DNA from: JAOUEA01 sp963762075
GTDB lineage: Bacteria; Actinomycetota; UBA4738; HRBIN12
Length of the DNA stretch: 64,000 nucleotides
Direction of reading: 5' to 3'
NCBI GenBank assembly: GCA_963762075.1
Contig: CAVXJC010000003.1
Location: 62,001-126,000, forward strand
The position numbers and the translations under genes were made by a program. This document shows positions 25,154 through 34,061 of the stretch, piece by piece. The number at the start of each line of letters is the position of its first letter. Positions within the stretch are counted from its first letter, which is position 1. The notes beneath the pieces were generated by a model. It saw only the letters and a list, made by a program, of their open reading frames with translations, was not told the origin of the DNA and did no database searches.

Positions 25154-26734
25154 GTGGCGAGCAGGCGCGTCGAGAGGGTCGTGCTCTCTGCGGTGCCGGC
25201 CGTCTTCCTCGGGCTGTTCTTCGTGTTCCCGCTGGTGTCGATCGTGGGCTCGGTGATCACCGACGTACAGCCGGGAAGTGTGCTCGGTGACGAACGGCTA
25301 CGCGCGGTGATCTGGTTCACGACCTGGCAGGCGGTGGTCTCGACCGTGCTCACTGTGGCGGCAGGGCTTCCCGCGGCGTACCTGCTGGCACGGTTCCGAT
25401 TCCCCGGACGGGGCTTGCTGCGAGTGGCGACGCTGGTGGCGTTCGTGCTGCCGACGGTAGTGGTCGGCGCAGCCTTCGCTGGCTCGAGGCCGTCGTTGGC
25501 GTCACTGTTCGCCGCACATGTCTTCTTCAACCTGGCAGTGGTCGTCCGAGTGGTCGGCAGTTTCTGGTCCCAGCTCGACCCGGCCTACGAGGATGTCGCG
25601 GCCGAGATGGGCGCTATCGGATTGCGGCGGTTCAACGACGTGCTGCTACCGCTCGCGCGGCCCTCGATCGTCGGAGCAGCGACGCTTGTGTTCCTGTTCA
25701 CGTTCACCTCGTTCGGCGTCGCCCTGCTCCTCGCCGGACCGGCGCGAGCAACGATCGAGGTGGAGATCTTCCGGCAGACATCGCAGCTGCTGAACATTCC
25801 AGTGGCGGCGGCGCTCACCCTCGTGCAGCTCGCGATCGTCTCGGCGCTGCTGTGGCTCACATCGCGTATCGATGCCGGAGCCGGGGAGCGGCAGCGCTTG
25901 GTCGGGTCGGCCGACGCCGCTCGAGAACCGCGCACCACGGGGGAGCGCGTTTTCGTTGCGCTGGCGGCTCCGCTGCTCGCCGCAACCATGCTCACTCCTC
26001 CGTTGCGACTCGTCTGGCGCTCGGTTCGAACCGCGACCGGGTTGACCCTGCAGCGCTACTTGGACCTCGGGAACGTACGCCGGGGGAGCGCGTTGCCGAT
26101 CGCCCCACTCGAGGCCGTGGCAACGTCGCTGCGGGTAGCGGCGGGGGCAGCCGCGATCGCGATCGTCGTCGGCGTGATGGCTTCGTGGTCCATCGCGAGC
26201 TCGCGTGCTCGACGCGGTTCGTGGCTCCGCGGCCTCTCGGCCGTGCCGCTCGGCGTCTCGGCGGTGACGGTCGGCTTCGGCTACATCGTGGCGTTCGACT
26301 CCGGCGCGCTCGACCTGCGCGGCAGCGTCTGGTTGCTCGTTGCGGCCCAAGCGGTGGTCGCGCTTCCCTTCGTCGTGCGCCTGGTGGAGCCCGTCTTGAC
26401 CAGCACCCGGCAGGACCTCTCCGAGCAGGCGGCGGCGCTCGGAGCTTCGCCGTTGCAGACGACGCGTGACGTGCTGGTTCCGGTTGCCTCGCGGGCCATC
26501 GCTGGCGCGGCTGTGTTCGCGTTCGCGGTGTCGCTGGGTGAGTTCGGAGCGAGCGCTTTCGTGGCGCGGCTGGACTCACCGACGATGCCGATCGCGATCG
26601 TGCGCCTGCTCTCACAGCCGGGGGCCACCTCGGTCGGTCAGGCCACGGCGATGAGTGTGGTGTTGATGACGGTAACCGCCGGCGTCACGGTGGCGATCGA
26701 CCGCTTCCGAGTCGGCACGTTCGGAAGGCTCTGA
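25154..26734 (+). CDS. thiP: Thiamine ABC transporter permease (fused two-half ThiP)
   Basis: A 526-residue integral membrane protein with two homologous halves, each with about six membrane segments. Each half has an EAA loop for ATPase contact: DVAAEMGAIGLRRFNDVLLP in the first and EQAAALGASPLQTTRDVLVP in the second. The GTG at 25154 follows thiB closely, although its ribosome-binding site is weak. No ATPase (ThiQ) follows; the next gene is a convergent cupin. The ATPase must be encoded elsewhere or shared. Confidence 0.92.
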   Translation: MASRRVERVVLSAVPAVFLGLFFVFPLVSIVGSVITDVQPGSVLGDERLRAVIWFTTWQAVVSTVLTVAAGLPAAYLLARFRFPGRGLLRVATLVAFVLPTVVVGAAFAGSRPSLASLFAAHVFFNLAVVVRVVGSFWSQLDPAYEDVAAEMGAIGLRRFNDVLLPLARPSIVGAATLVFLFTFTSFGVALLLAGPARATIEVEIFRQTSQLLNIPVAAALTLVQLAIVSALLWLTSRIDAGAGERQRLVGSADAAREPRTTGERVFVALAAPLLAATMLTPPLRLVWRSVRTATGLTLQRYLDLGNVRRGSALPIAPLEAVATSLRVAAGAAAIAIVVGVMASWSIASSRARRGSWLRGLSAVPLGVSAVTVGFGYIVAFDSGALDLRGSVWLLVAAQAVVALPFVVRLVEPVLTSTRQDLSEQAAALGASPLQTTRDVLVPVASRAIAGAAVFAFAVSLGEFGASAFVARLDSPTMPIAIVRLLSQPGATSVGQATAMSVVLMTVTAGVTVAIDRFRVGTFGRL

Positions 26735-26755
26735 CGTCGGGCTCCCGTGCAACGG

Positions 26756-27085
26756 TCAGATCGAGGGCGCGGGCGGTGGGGCAGTCGTCACCTGCACGAC
26801 TGCGGGCTCTTCCGAGGCATTGCGGATCGTGAGCTCGGTGCCCGCCGGCACGAGCACGGCATGCCATTGGCTCATACGCGTGCGGCCCTTGCCCACCTGG
26901 ACCGCGATCTCACCGGCGAGCACCGACACGATGGCGTCGGAGTCCCTGTCGGCGACGGGGCCGATGTCCTGCGCGCCGTGTAGACAGATGATCTGGCTCC
27001 AGATCCGCGCTGTCTCGAACAGCACCTCGGTGTGCGCAGCTTCGTCGTCGAACCTCACGAGGTCTCTGATGTCGCGGGGCTTCAT
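26756..27085 (-). CDS. Small cupin-domain protein
   Basis: A 109-residue single-domain cupin: VSVLAGEIAVQVG is the first motif strand and WHAVLVPAGTELTIRNAS the second. Typical metal-binding His residues of motif 1 are not evident, so metal binding is doubtful. Function unknown. It converges on thiP and is divergent from the leucyl aminopeptidase gene. Confidence 0.75.
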   Translation of the reverse strand: MKPRDIRDLVRFDDEAAHTEVLFETARIWSQIICLHGAQDIGPVADRDSDAIVSVLAGEIAVQVGKGRTRMSQWHAVLVPAGTELTIRNASEEPAVVQVTTAPPPAPSI

Positions 27086-27223
27086 CGCTGGGCCAGCCTA
27101 TCGAGCGACGTAGAACCGCCACCCGAAACCGTGCGCGGCCGCGCGATTACACTGCCCGGCAGCCGTGAGGCCGCAACCCGTGACCTCGGTGTTCCGCCAC
27201 GAGATGCGAAGGAGCGAAACGAC

Positions 27224-28702
27224 GTGACCACATATTCCTACTCGAGCGAGCCCCCGGCCGAGGTCAAGGCCGCCTTGTTGATCGTTCCAGTGTTCGAAGG
27301 GCCGAGGCCGGGACCGGGTGCCCGCGAGACCGGCCTGGTCAGGGCATACACCGATGCGAAGCACACCGGCAAGCTCGGTGAGGCTCTGCTCGTCACGCGT
27401 CGCGATCGCGACCGATTCACCGCCGGCGCCGTATTGCTCGTCGGCGTCGGTCCCAAGGCTGACTTCACGGTCGCGGTGGCGCGCCGCGCTCTCGCGCGCG
27501 CGGCCGCAACCGCCCGGCGGTTCGGGACGGTCGCAACCACGTTTCCGCTGGCGTTCGGTGCGAGCAAGGCCGCCGACGCGGTACAGGCAGCGGCGGAGGG
27601 ACTCGGGCTCGGTGACTACCGCTTCGATCGCTACCGGTCGAAGCCCGATGAGACCAAGGGTCTCACCAGGGTTCTCGTGTTGGGCAGCGCGAAGTGGCCG
27701 GTGAAGCCAATGAAGGATGCCGTGAAGCGGGCTGCCATCGTCGTCGACGCCGTGTGCTTCGCCCGGGATCTCGTGAACACGCCCGCGGGTGACATGGCTC
27801 CCGCCGAGATCGCGCGCGAGGCGCAGCGGATGGCCCGCTCCGTCGGGCTCACCTGCAAGGTCTGGAACGAATCTCAGCTCGAGAAGGGCGGTTTCGGCGG
27901 CATCCTCGGCGTCGGCAAGGGAAGCGTGAACCCTCCGCGGCTGATCGAGCTCACCTACACCGGAGCCGGCAACGCCACGCCGATCGCGCTCACCGGTAAA
28001 GGCATCGCATTCGACTCCGGTGGGCTGTCGATCAAGGACGCCAAGGGGATGGAGACGATGAAGGACGACATGGGCGGCGCCGCGTCGATCCTCGGCACCA
28101 TGAAGGCGATCGCGCGGCTGAAGCCCAAGATCAACGTGATCGCGGCGATCCCGTGCAGCGAGAACATGCCGAGCGGGTCGGCGCAGAAGCCCGGCGACGT
28201 GATCACCCACCGCGGCGGCACCACGTCGGAGGTGCTCAACACCGATGCGGAGGGCCGGCTCGTGCTCGCCGATGCGCTCGCCTTCCTCGCCGAGCAGAAG
28301 CCCGAGTTGATCGTCGATACCGCGACGCTCACCGGCGCGTGCGTCGTGGCGCTCGGCACGTCGATCACCGGGGCGATGGGCAACGACGACGCGCTGATCC
28401 GCGAGCTGATCGCGGCGGGGGAAGCCACCGGCGAGCCGATCTGGCAGCTTCCGTTGCACAAGGAGTATCGGGCGTTGATCGATTCACCCGTCGCCGATAT
28501 CAAGAACATCGGCGACCGGTGGGGCGGCGCGATCACTGCGGCGTGGTTCCTTGCAGAGTTCGTCGGCGAGACGCCTTGGTGTCATCTCGACATCGCAGGG
28601 CCGGCGTTCAGCGACCGCGGCACCGATCTCAGCCCGCGAGGCGCGACGGGCGCGCCGGTCCGCGCGCTGGTGAGGTTCGTGCTCGACCGGTCCGCTGCCT
28701 GA
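27224..28702 (+). CDS. pepA: Leucyl aminopeptidase (M17)
   Basis: A 492-residue cytosolic metallo-aminopeptidase. The N-terminal macro-like domain (about 1-165) precedes the catalytic domain with GKGIAFDSGGLSIK, the metal Asp in DDMGGAA, and the signature NTDAEGRLVLADAL that carries two metal ligands. DTATLTGACVVALG and DIKNIGDRWGGAITAAWFL complete the family set. The GTG at 27224 follows GAAGGAGCG and is preferred to the longer frame that overlaps the cupin. It is followed closely by the PIG-L gene. Confidence 0.93.
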   Translation: MTTYSYSSEPPAEVKAALLIVPVFEGPRPGPGARETGLVRAYTDAKHTGKLGEALLVTRRDRDRFTAGAVLLVGVGPKADFTVAVARRALARAAATARRFGTVATTFPLAFGASKAADAVQAAAEGLGLGDYRFDRYRSKPDETKGLTRVLVLGSAKWPVKPMKDAVKRAAIVVDAVCFARDLVNTPAGDMAPAEIAREAQRMARSVGLTCKVWNESQLEKGGFGGILGVGKGSVNPPRLIELTYTGAGNATPIALTGKGIAFDSGGLSIKDAKGMETMKDDMGGAASILGTMKAIARLKPKINVIAAIPCSENMPSGSAQKPGDVITHRGGTTSEVLNTDAEGRLVLADALAFLAEQKPELIVDTATLTGACVVALGTSITGAMGNDDALIRELIAAGEATGEPIWQLPLHKEYRALIDSPVADIKNIGDRWGGAITAAWFLAEFVGETPWCHLDIAGPAFSDRGTDLSPRGATGAPVRALVRFVLDRSAA

Positions 28703-28716
28703 TCGAGGCGATCCGA

Positions 28717-29478
28717 GTGAGCGACATCGAGATCCCGGCCACGCAGGTCGAAAGCGTCGACGCGTCCGCCGACGTGCCTCGCACGGGCCCGGCGCTCGCC
28801 ATCTTCGCCCACCCGGACGATGCGGAGATCGCTGGCGGTGGCACGATCGTGAGATGGACGTCCGCCGGGCGTGAGGTGCACCTGATCGTGCTCACCAACG
28901 GCGATCGCGGGTCCCAGGATCCGGCGCTCGACCGCGCCGAGCTCGCGCGCACCCGCGTCCGCGAGACCGAGGCGGCCGGCGAGCTGCTCGGCTTGGCCAG
29001 CGTGCGCCTGCTCGACGTGCACGACGGTGAGCTCGCGAACACGATCGAGGTTCGCGAGCAGGTTGTGCGACGCATCCGAGAGGTGCGGGCCGAGACGGTT
29101 CTGTCGGTCGACCCGACCGCCGTGTTCTTCCAGAACAACTATTACAACCACTCCGACCACCGCACCGCAGGCTTCGTTGCGCTCGACTCCGCGTTCCCGG
29201 GATCGGGCAATCCGCACTTCTTCCCTGAACACCTCGGCGAGGGGCTCGCCGTGCAGGAGATCACCGACGTGTGGCTCGGTTGGACGAACGAGCCGAACCA
29301 CGCCGAAGACGTGACCGCCACCTGGCAGACGAAGATCGACGCCCTGGCCTGCCACGAGAGCCAGCTCGCCGAAGGGATCCGCTACTTCGAGACGTTCCTG
29401 CTCGAGGAAGCCGAGGAAGCCGGCAAGAAGATCGGCGTTGCCCGTGCCGAAGAGTTCCGCCGTCTCGACCTAACGTAG
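28717..29478 (+). CDS. PIG-L/LmbE family zinc deacetylase
   Basis: A 253-residue N-acetylglucosamine-type deacetylase. The zinc motif is AHPDD (H32, D34, D35) and the second site is YYNHSDHR (about 145-152). The family includes MshB and Mca of mycothiol metabolism, but no other thiol gene is near, so the substrate is open. It starts with GTG 14 bases after pepA and ends 10 bases before the RlmJ-like gene, so the three are probably co-transcribed. Confidence 0.85.
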   Translation: MSDIEIPATQVESVDASADVPRTGPALAIFAHPDDAEIAGGGTIVRWTSAGREVHLIVLTNGDRGSQDPALDRAELARTRVRETEAAGELLGLASVRLLDVHDGELANTIEVREQVVRRIREVRAETVLSVDPTAVFFQNNYYNHSDHRTAGFVALDSAFPGSGNPHFFPEHLGEGLAVQEITDVWLGWTNEPNHAEDVTATWQTKIDALACHESQLAEGIRYFETFLLEEAEEAGKKIGVARAEEFRRLDLT

Positions 29479-29488
29479 GCTCCGGGGC

Positions 29489-30346
29489 GTGGCGAATCCG
29501 CACTTCGGCGAGATCGGCGACGTCTGGAAGCACCTGGTGGTCGGTGATGTTCTCGATCGGGTGCGGCCCGCCAGGTACTGGGAGACGCATGCCGGCTCTG
29601 GCACGTACGCGCTCGACCGATCGTGGGAGCGCGAGTACGGTGTGTTCACGCTGCTACGCGAAGCGCCCCGAGCTCCCGCGATCAACGCCTCTCGGTTCCT
29701 GGGGCTCGTGCGCACGCTTCCGCCTCGTGATGACGGCGTCCCGCGCTACCCGGCATCAGCGCGCCTCGCGATGGAGGTGCTCGGCGACGGCGCCACATAT
29801 CTCCTCTGCGACCTCGACCCGGGGAGCGTCGCCGACCTGACCCGCACGGCGCGCGAGCTCGACCTCCACGATCTCACCCGAGTGGAACTGGCCGACGGAC
29901 TGGCGACCGTGTGGGCTGCGGCGCAGGCCCTCACACCGGATGCCGCCGTGCACACGCTCGTGCTGCTCGATCCGTTCGACGAGAAGGAACGGTCCATCGA
30001 CGACATGGATTCGTTCGACCTGTTCACGCGGCTCGTGGCCGGCGGATTCCCCACCGTGATGTGGCACGGGTACGATGACATCGTCGGGCGCGACGCGATC
30101 AGAACCCGAGGAGTCGTCGACGGTGTCGCGCTGCATACGCTCGATATCGAGACGGCGTTCCTGCGCGGGGGGACGACGCTGGATCCGGGCGTCCCCGGAT
30201 GCGGCATGCTCCTCGCGAACCTGCCGATCGATGCGGTGGATCACGTCGAGAGGCTGGGCCGCCAGCTCGAGGCCTGCTACGACGAGGTGCTCATGCCCGA
30301 CGGCTCGCCGGGCCCGCTGTACTTCAGCCGGGCCGACCTGGACTGA
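29489..30346 (+). CDS. RlmJ-like (DUF519) methyltransferase-fold protein with DPFD variant motif
   Basis: A 285-residue protein whose start resembles RlmJ, the 23S rRNA A2030 N6-methyltransferase: NPHFGEIGDVWKHLVVGDVLDRV, then YWETHAGSGTYAL. RlmJ has a DPPY catalytic motif; here the matching strand reads LLDPFDEKE (161-164), so the aromatic and second Pro are lost. CDLDPGSV marks the usual second strand. The fold assignment is fair, but N6-adenine methylation is doubtful. It starts with GTG and is third after pepA and PIG-L. Confidence 0.6.
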   Translation: MANPHFGEIGDVWKHLVVGDVLDRVRPARYWETHAGSGTYALDRSWEREYGVFTLLREAPRAPAINASRFLGLVRTLPPRDDGVPRYPASARLAMEVLGDGATYLLCDLDPGSVADLTRTARELDLHDLTRVELADGLATVWAAAQALTPDAAVHTLVLLDPFDEKERSIDDMDSFDLFTRLVAGGFPTVMWHGYDDIVGRDAIRTRGVVDGVALHTLDIETAFLRGGTTLDPGVPGCGMLLANLPIDAVDHVERLGRQLEACYDEVLMPDGSPGPLYFSRADLD

Positions 30347-30347
30347 A

Positions 30348-31142
30348 TCAGGCGGGCTTGATGGCCGTCGCCAGGACGACCTCGCGGAAGTCGTTCAGCG
30401 GGTCGGGGAACCGTTCGGCGAATACGGCTCGTGTCCGCTCGCGGAGTGACGCCCATCCGGTCTCGCCGAGCATGTTCTTCACGAACCGCCCCGTTGCCCA
30501 GACCTGCAGGCCGTCGAGGTAGTCGTCGAGGGAGTAGGTCCAGTGATACTTGACGACCTCGGTGCGCACACCACGGAATCCAGCGTCGATCAAGGCTTCC
30601 TCCACCGCGACGCGCTTCTTGAAGCGCTCGTGCCAGGGCGCGGCTTCGGCGTAGGCGGGTGCGAGCATCTCGCGGGGCACCACGCTCTCGACGAGTTCGC
30701 GCCATGTCTGCTGGTACGCGTCGACCCCATCTGCCCAGGTCGTGAACCCGATGCGTCCGCCCGAGCGCAGCACGCGGGCGATGTCGAAGAGCACGGTCTC
30801 GACCTTGTTGAAGTGCGCGAGCACGAACGACCCGAGCACGGCATCGAACCGCCCCGGGCGGAACGGAAGGTCGATCGCCTGAGCGGCGACGACCGGCACC
30901 TTCGGCCGCTCCCGTCGCGCGACCCGCACCATGCCGAGCGACTCGTCGATGCCCACGACTGAAGCCCCAACGTCGGCGGCCGCCTGTGCGGCGATCCCGG
31001 TGCCGGTGCCGACGTCGAGCACCCTGGCGCCATCGGTGAGCTCGATCATCTCGACCAGGTCGCGAGCGGCCTCGGCGAGCCGATGGGCGTGCACGCGCTC
31101 GTACGTCTCGGCCACGTCATCGTAGGTGCGCCAGTCGTCCAT
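30348..31142 (-). CDS. SAM-dependent methyltransferase (UbiE/Methyltransf_11 type)
   Basis: A 264-residue methyltransferase. Motif I is VLDVGTGTGIAAQAAADVG, then VVGIDESLGMV, LPFRPGRFDAVLGSFVLAHF and LRSGGRIGFTTW. The C-terminal ~100 residues (WHERFKKRVAVEEALIDAGF...) form the variable substrate region. The substrate is unknown. The ATG at 31142 gives MDDWRTYDDVAETYERV, the standard opening of the group; the longer frame is arginine-rich shadow. It converges on the RlmJ-like gene. Confidence 0.85.
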   Translation of the reverse strand: MDDWRTYDDVAETYERVHAHRLAEAARDLVEMIELTDGARVLDVGTGTGIAAQAAADVGASVVGIDESLGMVRVARRERPKVPVVAAQAIDLPFRPGRFDAVLGSFVLAHFNKVETVLFDIARVLRSGGRIGFTTWADGVDAYQQTWRELVESVVPREMLAPAYAEAAPWHERFKKRVAVEEALIDAGFRGVRTEVVKYHWTYSLDDYLDGLQVWATGRFVKNMLGETGWASLRERTRAVFAERFPDPLNDFREVVLATAIKPA

Positions 31143-31223
31143 GAGCAGCCAGCCTATCGGTCGCGAGCCGCAACGCTGAGGCCCACACCGTGAAGCGGGC
31201 CGGGTGCTTCGCCCCGGTACGCT

Positions 31224-32027
31224 GTGAAGCCGTATGCGAGGCAAGACGCATTGACCGGCGCGGCCGGGTACATGGCGCTCGTGCTGGCCGAGGCGGTGGC
31301 CGGGGCGTGCGCATTCCTGTGGCTGACCCCGTTGTGGAACGAGGTTAAGCGGGGGTTCTTCACGCTCACGTCGGCGATCCTGCTGCTGCTCGCGCTCGCG
31401 ATGTGGCTATCGACCCGCGCCGCGCAGGTCGCCGGTGACGGGGCCGGACGATGGTCGGCGGCACTCGCGCTCGCCACGACCGCGGCGCTCGGCGCCGCGT
31501 TCGTGTCGATGCTCGCGAAGCGTCACCTGCTCGCACGCATCGCGGGCGTCGCCGGCGTCGCCCTCACGATCGCCACGTTGGTGGCGATGGCCGGCGCCGC
31601 GAGGCAGGCGATCCCTCTCGCATTGTTCCAGCTGCTCGCGGGCGCGGCATTCCTCGGCTCGATCACCATCGGCCTCTTGCTCGGGCACTGGTACCTCACC
31701 GATCGCGGCCTGAGCCGCGGGCCGATCAACCGTTTCACGACGGCCATGGTCGTGGCGGTCGTGGTCGAAGCGGTGGCGGTCGTCACCAGCGGATTCGAAG
31801 GGGTCGAGAGCGCTGCGTCGCTCAATCCGCTGCTCACGGCCGGCGCTCTGGCGCCGTGGATCGCGCTCGGCATGGTTGTCGCGACCCTGCTGATCGCCCT
31901 GCTCACGCGCGCGACCCTCAAGGGTCAACGAGCCTCGGCTGTTCAGTCGGCCACCGGCTTCTACTACCTCGCGGTGGTCACCGGGTTCACGGCCGAAGTC
32001 GCGGTGAAGACCAGGTTCCTGGCATAG
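31224..32027 (+). CDS. Polytopic membrane protein of unknown function
   Basis: A 267-residue protein with about eight hydrophobic helices, starting from MALVLAEAVAGACAFLWL and ending FYYLAVVTGFTAEVAVKTRFLA. Short basic loops separate the helices, and GLLLGHWYLTDRGL is a recognisable polar loop. I do not recognise the family. A TTG at 31251 is an alternative start. It is four bases from the CPBP protease gene and heads a tightly packed seven-gene run, so a joint membrane role is possible. Confidence 0.65.
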   Translation: MKPYARQDALTGAAGYMALVLAEAVAGACAFLWLTPLWNEVKRGFFTLTSAILLLLALAMWLSTRAAQVAGDGAGRWSAALALATTAALGAAFVSMLAKRHLLARIAGVAGVALTIATLVAMAGAARQAIPLALFQLLAGAAFLGSITIGLLLGHWYLTDRGLSRGPINRFTTAMVVAVVVEAVAVVTSGFEGVESAASLNPLLTAGALAPWIALGMVVATLLIALLTRATLKGQRASAVQSATGFYYLAVVTGFTAEVAVKTRFLA

Positions 32028-32030
32028 GCG

Positions 32031-32669
32031 ATGGAGATCGCGATCATCGTCGCCGGCATCTCGGCCGAGGTCTTCGGCTGGTGGCTCGTCGCGAGCGGAC
32101 GTGCCGACATCTGGAAGGTCATGCCCGTGGTGCTCGGTTCGATGGGCGCCGCAGCCGTGATCGTGCGCCCGCCGGTTGCCGCACCTGGAACCGGCGTCGC
32201 GACTGCTGCCTTGGCCGGCCTCGCCGCCGGCCTGGTCCTCTACCTGGCCACGCGCGCCTTCGTTTGGGTTGCCTCGCATTGGGGTCCGTTCCGCCACGAC
32301 ATGCTCGAGACCTACGGCCGGGCGGGTGAGGTCACCCTCGTCACGACGCTCGTGCTGAGCCTCGCGATCATGGTGCCCGCCGAGGAGCTGTTCTGGCGTG
32401 GCCTGGTGCAGCCCCGGCTCTCCGACGCCTTCGCACCCGCGGTGGCAACGCTCGCCACGTGGGTCGCCTACATCGGCGTCAACCTCGCGAGCCGTAGCCA
32501 ACCGATCGTGGCAGCAGCGATCGTCGGGGGCGCCGTCTGGGCCGGCTTGGCATGGTGGTCGCACGGCGTGCTCGCGAGCGCCGCGAGCCATATCCTGTGG
32601 ACCGGGTTGATGCTCGCGCTCCCTCCGGGAGCTGCGCGCCCGGCGATCGAGGAAGGGACTGCCCGGTGA
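32031..32669 (+). CDS. CPBP/CAAX-family intramembrane metalloprotease
   Basis: A 212-residue polytopic protein with the Abi/CPBP motif: EELFWRG (E118, E119, R123) near a membrane helix, and a late His in ASHILWTG. The middle motif (FxxxH) is poorly matched, so activity is uncertain. Its TGA overlaps the GTG of the next gene. Substrates of bacterial CPBP proteins are mostly unknown. Confidence 0.75.
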   Translation: MEIAIIVAGISAEVFGWWLVASGRADIWKVMPVVLGSMGAAAVIVRPPVAAPGTGVATAALAGLAAGLVLYLATRAFVWVASHWGPFRHDMLETYGRAGEVTLVTTLVLSLAIMVPAEELFWRGLVQPRLSDAFAPAVATLATWVAYIGVNLASRSQPIVAAAIVGGAVWAGLAWWSHGVLASAASHILWTGLMLALPPGAARPAIEEGTAR

Positions 32670-33614
32670 GCTTCCTGTCGACGGCGGTGCAGCAGGTGCT
32701 GGAGGACGGCGCCGTTCTGCGCCGTCGCCGCGTCGACGCCGCGCGGCCCGCATTGCACGCCACTGGTCTTCGCATACTCCGGGGGGCGGATGTGGCTCAC
32801 GACGTCGCGAGGCTCGGTGAAGACCCGGGCGTGGAGGGTCGACCCGTGCGTCGCGGGGCTGGTGCGCCTCGGGGAGCTCGCCGTCACGTTCACCGGCACC
32901 GTGAAGACCTATGACGCGCTCGATCGCAACACGTGGGGTGCGGCGGTCGCAGGCGCCACGTCGATCGCCCGCGCGACCGCTCGGTTCAGCAAGAAGAACG
33001 CGCGTTTCTTCGCCGGATACGCGTTCGATGCCCGGCAGGTGCCACTGGCGTGGACGCCGCCCGGGCGCGTCTTCGTCGGCATCGATATCGCGCGCACGGC
33101 GTTGCTCGACGAGGACGGCGTGCAGGAAGGCCGTGGTCGCTGGGGTGGCGAGGCGATGGGCCACAAGACGTTCCGGCAGCTGAAGAAGGGACCCGATCCT
33201 CTCGGGGCGCTGCCGCCGGAGGTGGCCGCCTCGCTCGGGCGCAGCGGCGAAGGCGCGCTGACCATCTCGGGCGCCCGCGGTGCGGTCGTCCTGCCGGTGC
33301 GGTGGCTCGCCGAATCTTCGGCGCTCTACGCGGCCCTGCCGGCCGAGACGCTCGCGCTTGCCGGGTCCGGTCCCGACGCGCCGGTGGCGTTGACCGTCGA
33401 CGAGGCCGGCGCATGGCGCGCACGCGACATGGTCGGTGCCATGGTGCAGGGCACGGCGGCGTTCCACGTGCTCGAGGAGCTCGGTTCGGGTGCGAAGACG
33501 GCGCGCTCGCTCGCCACGGCGTTGCATCCGGGGGCCGGGGCGATCGTGCGGATCGCTCCCGAACGTCTCGTGTGGTGGAGAGGCTGGACGAGCGGCAGCG
33601 CGGCGGCGGCATGA
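32666..33614 (+). pseudogene. Pyridoxamine-5'-phosphate-oxidase-like (FMN split-barrel) protein with one frameshift
   Basis: The GTG at 32666 opens SFLSTAVQQVLEDGAV. After about 32715 the reading moves one frame on, to CAVAASTPRGPHCTPLVFAYSGGRMWLTTSRGSVKTRAW, a clear split-barrel flavin-protein N-terminus. That frame runs to 33614 through LGELAVTFTGTVKTYDAL. Removing one T in GTTCTG joins them into about 315 residues. The C-terminal half is not recognised. It overlaps the CPBP stop and the SRPBCC start (ATGA), so gene borders are intact. Confidence 0.7.
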
Positions 33615-34061
33615 CCACGGTCGAGTTCTCGGTCGAGGTGGAAGCGCCACCCGAGTCGGTGTGGGAGATCGCGAGCGACCCGCGAAACCTGCCGCAATGG
33701 GACAAGCACATCGTGAGGGTCGACACCCCCAAGACGGGCTCGAGGCCGGGCGCGACGTACGACGTCGTGATGAGGCTGATGGGTGTCCAGTCCACGGTGC
33801 GTGCCACCGTGCTCGAGTGGGAGCCTCCTTGGCGATCTCGCGTGAAACTCGAGGGATTGCTGGAGGCCACCGTGACGACATCGGTGGCGTCGCTGCCGTT
33901 CGATCGGAGCGATGCTCCGTCACGAGGTGACGTACCGGTTCCGAGGACCGTTCGGCGGGTTCGGAGCCGCCGGATTGAACGCGATGGGAGGTGCCCAGTA
34001 CGCGCTCCGCCACGGCGTGCTGGCGCAGAAGCGCAAGATCGAGGCGCGGACGACGGCGTGA
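33611..34061 (+). pseudogene. SRPBCC family protein with one frameshift
   Basis: The ATG at 33611 opens TTVEFSVEVEAPPESVWEIASDP and LPQWDKHIVRVD, typical of the polyketide_cyc2/SRPBCC fold. The frame is lost at about 33911 and regained one base on as MLRHEVTYRFRGPFGGFG, ending at 34061. One extra base explains it; the joined protein is about 149 residues. Both ends overlap neighbouring genes as in an intact operon. Confidence 0.75.

Noticed and set aside
27098..28459. A 453-codon minus-strand open frame
   Set aside because: It is antisense to pepA, whose metal-binding signature is unambiguous.
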